Below are positions 15,056 to 15,231 of a DNA stretch of 15,231 nucleotides, piece after piece. Source of the stretch: Acidimicrobiaceae bacterium (GTDB lineage Bacteria > Actinomycetota > Acidimicrobiia > Acidimicrobiales > Ilumatobacteraceae); the NCBI GenBank assembly GCA_947490975.1, contig CANLHV010000020.1, forward strand, positions 1 through 15,231. The letters are read 5' to 3'. The translations under genes and the position numbers were made by a program. Position 1 is the stretch's first letter, and every line of letters starts with the position of its first letter. The notes under the pieces were generated by a model. It made no database searches, was not told where the DNA came from, and worked only from the letters and a program-made list of their open reading frames with translations.

Positions 15056-15231
15056 TTATTTCTTTTGCGGCTGTGGCCAAGTGCCGTCGCGACCGTCCAT
15101 GCCGGCATTCAACCGAGCTTTAGACATCATCTCTTCGACAACTGGCCCAAGTTTTGTCGGATCATCAACTGGCTTATGTGTCGGCCCACGGTGCCAACCT
15201 TCGGCGATTGCCAACACATCACCGCTGGCCT
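15056..15231 (-). CDS. C-terminal fragment of an unrecognised protein (5' end outside window)
   Basis: An open frame on the minus strand gives 57 residues ending at TAA 15056-15058. It runs through IAEGWHRGPTHKPVDD and VVEEMMSKARLNAGMDG and ends in WPQPQKK. I do not recognise the family. Support for a real gene is the open frame to the window edge, normal codon use like the neighbours, and the tight 1-bp convergence with nucS. The end is hydrophilic and Pro/Lys-rich, with no membrane segment. Confidence 0.6.
   Translation of the reverse strand, partial: ASGDVLAIAEGWHRGPTHKPVDDPTKLGPVVEEMMSKARLNAGMDGRDGTWPQPQKK

Noticed and set aside
1..15231. Defence island, prophage, insertion sequence or CRISPR array
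   Set aside because: No transposase, integrase, phage structural gene, restriction gene or spaced direct repeat array was seen; the nuclease and helicase genes are housekeeping types in metabolic or repair arrays.

Overview
The window suggests an actinobacterium, most likely a moderate-GC, streamlined lineage such as an Acidimicrobiia-type freshwater or marine group (an inference). Three markers point there: a fused 2-oxoglutarate dehydrogenase E2-E1 (Kgd type), the mismatch endonuclease NucS/EndoMS, and a UvrD2-like helicase with a C-terminal HRDC domain. CysQ also resembles the mycobacterial type. Most coding DNA is near 50-55% GC. Gene packing is tight, with gaps of 1 to 50 bp almost everywhere, and several GTG or TTG starts are used.

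Layout. 1-269: 3' end of galactokinase (+). 278-2419: a minus-strand pair, a PH-domain/SHOCT membrane protein followed by an unrecognised multi-pass membrane protein whose middle third is strikingly AT-rich. 2469-4379: uvrD2-like helicase (+), divergent from that pair. 4382-11451: a five-gene minus-strand array, transcribed from 11451 downwards: a Urate_ox_N/PuuD-like membrane protein, kgd, a NYN-type ribonuclease/S1 RNA-binding fusion, xthA (exonuclease III) and a hotdog thioesterase. 11561-15054: a plus-strand array of ettA (ABC-F), a small two-helix membrane protein, cysQ and nucS. 15056-15231: 3' end of an unrecognised minus-strand gene, convergent with nucS. The only sizeable intergenic region is the 109-bp divergent one at 11452-11560. 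No tRNA, rRNA, CRISPR array, insertion sequence or phage gene was seen.

How the genes work together. Three DNA-maintenance genes (uvrD2, xthA, nucS) lie within about 12.6 kb, mixed with central metabolism (kgd), translation control (ettA) and sulfur-nucleotide recycling (cysQ). Most of this looks like ordinary actinobacterial core genome.

The least ordinary items are: (1) the NYN-nuclease/S1 fusion with a basic tail, encoded directly after kgd, with a possible RNA hairpin across the kgd stop and the nuclease ribosome-binding region; (2) the unrecognised membrane protein gene, which carries an 8-G run directly beside a 19-bp palindrome, where slippage in either direction gives an early stop; (3) a UvrD2-like helicase with an HRDC domain but no tetracysteine module; (4) a 14-bp tandem repeat at the end of the small membrane protein gene, leading into the TTG start of cysQ. 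I do not see a clearly new multi-gene defence or mobile system.
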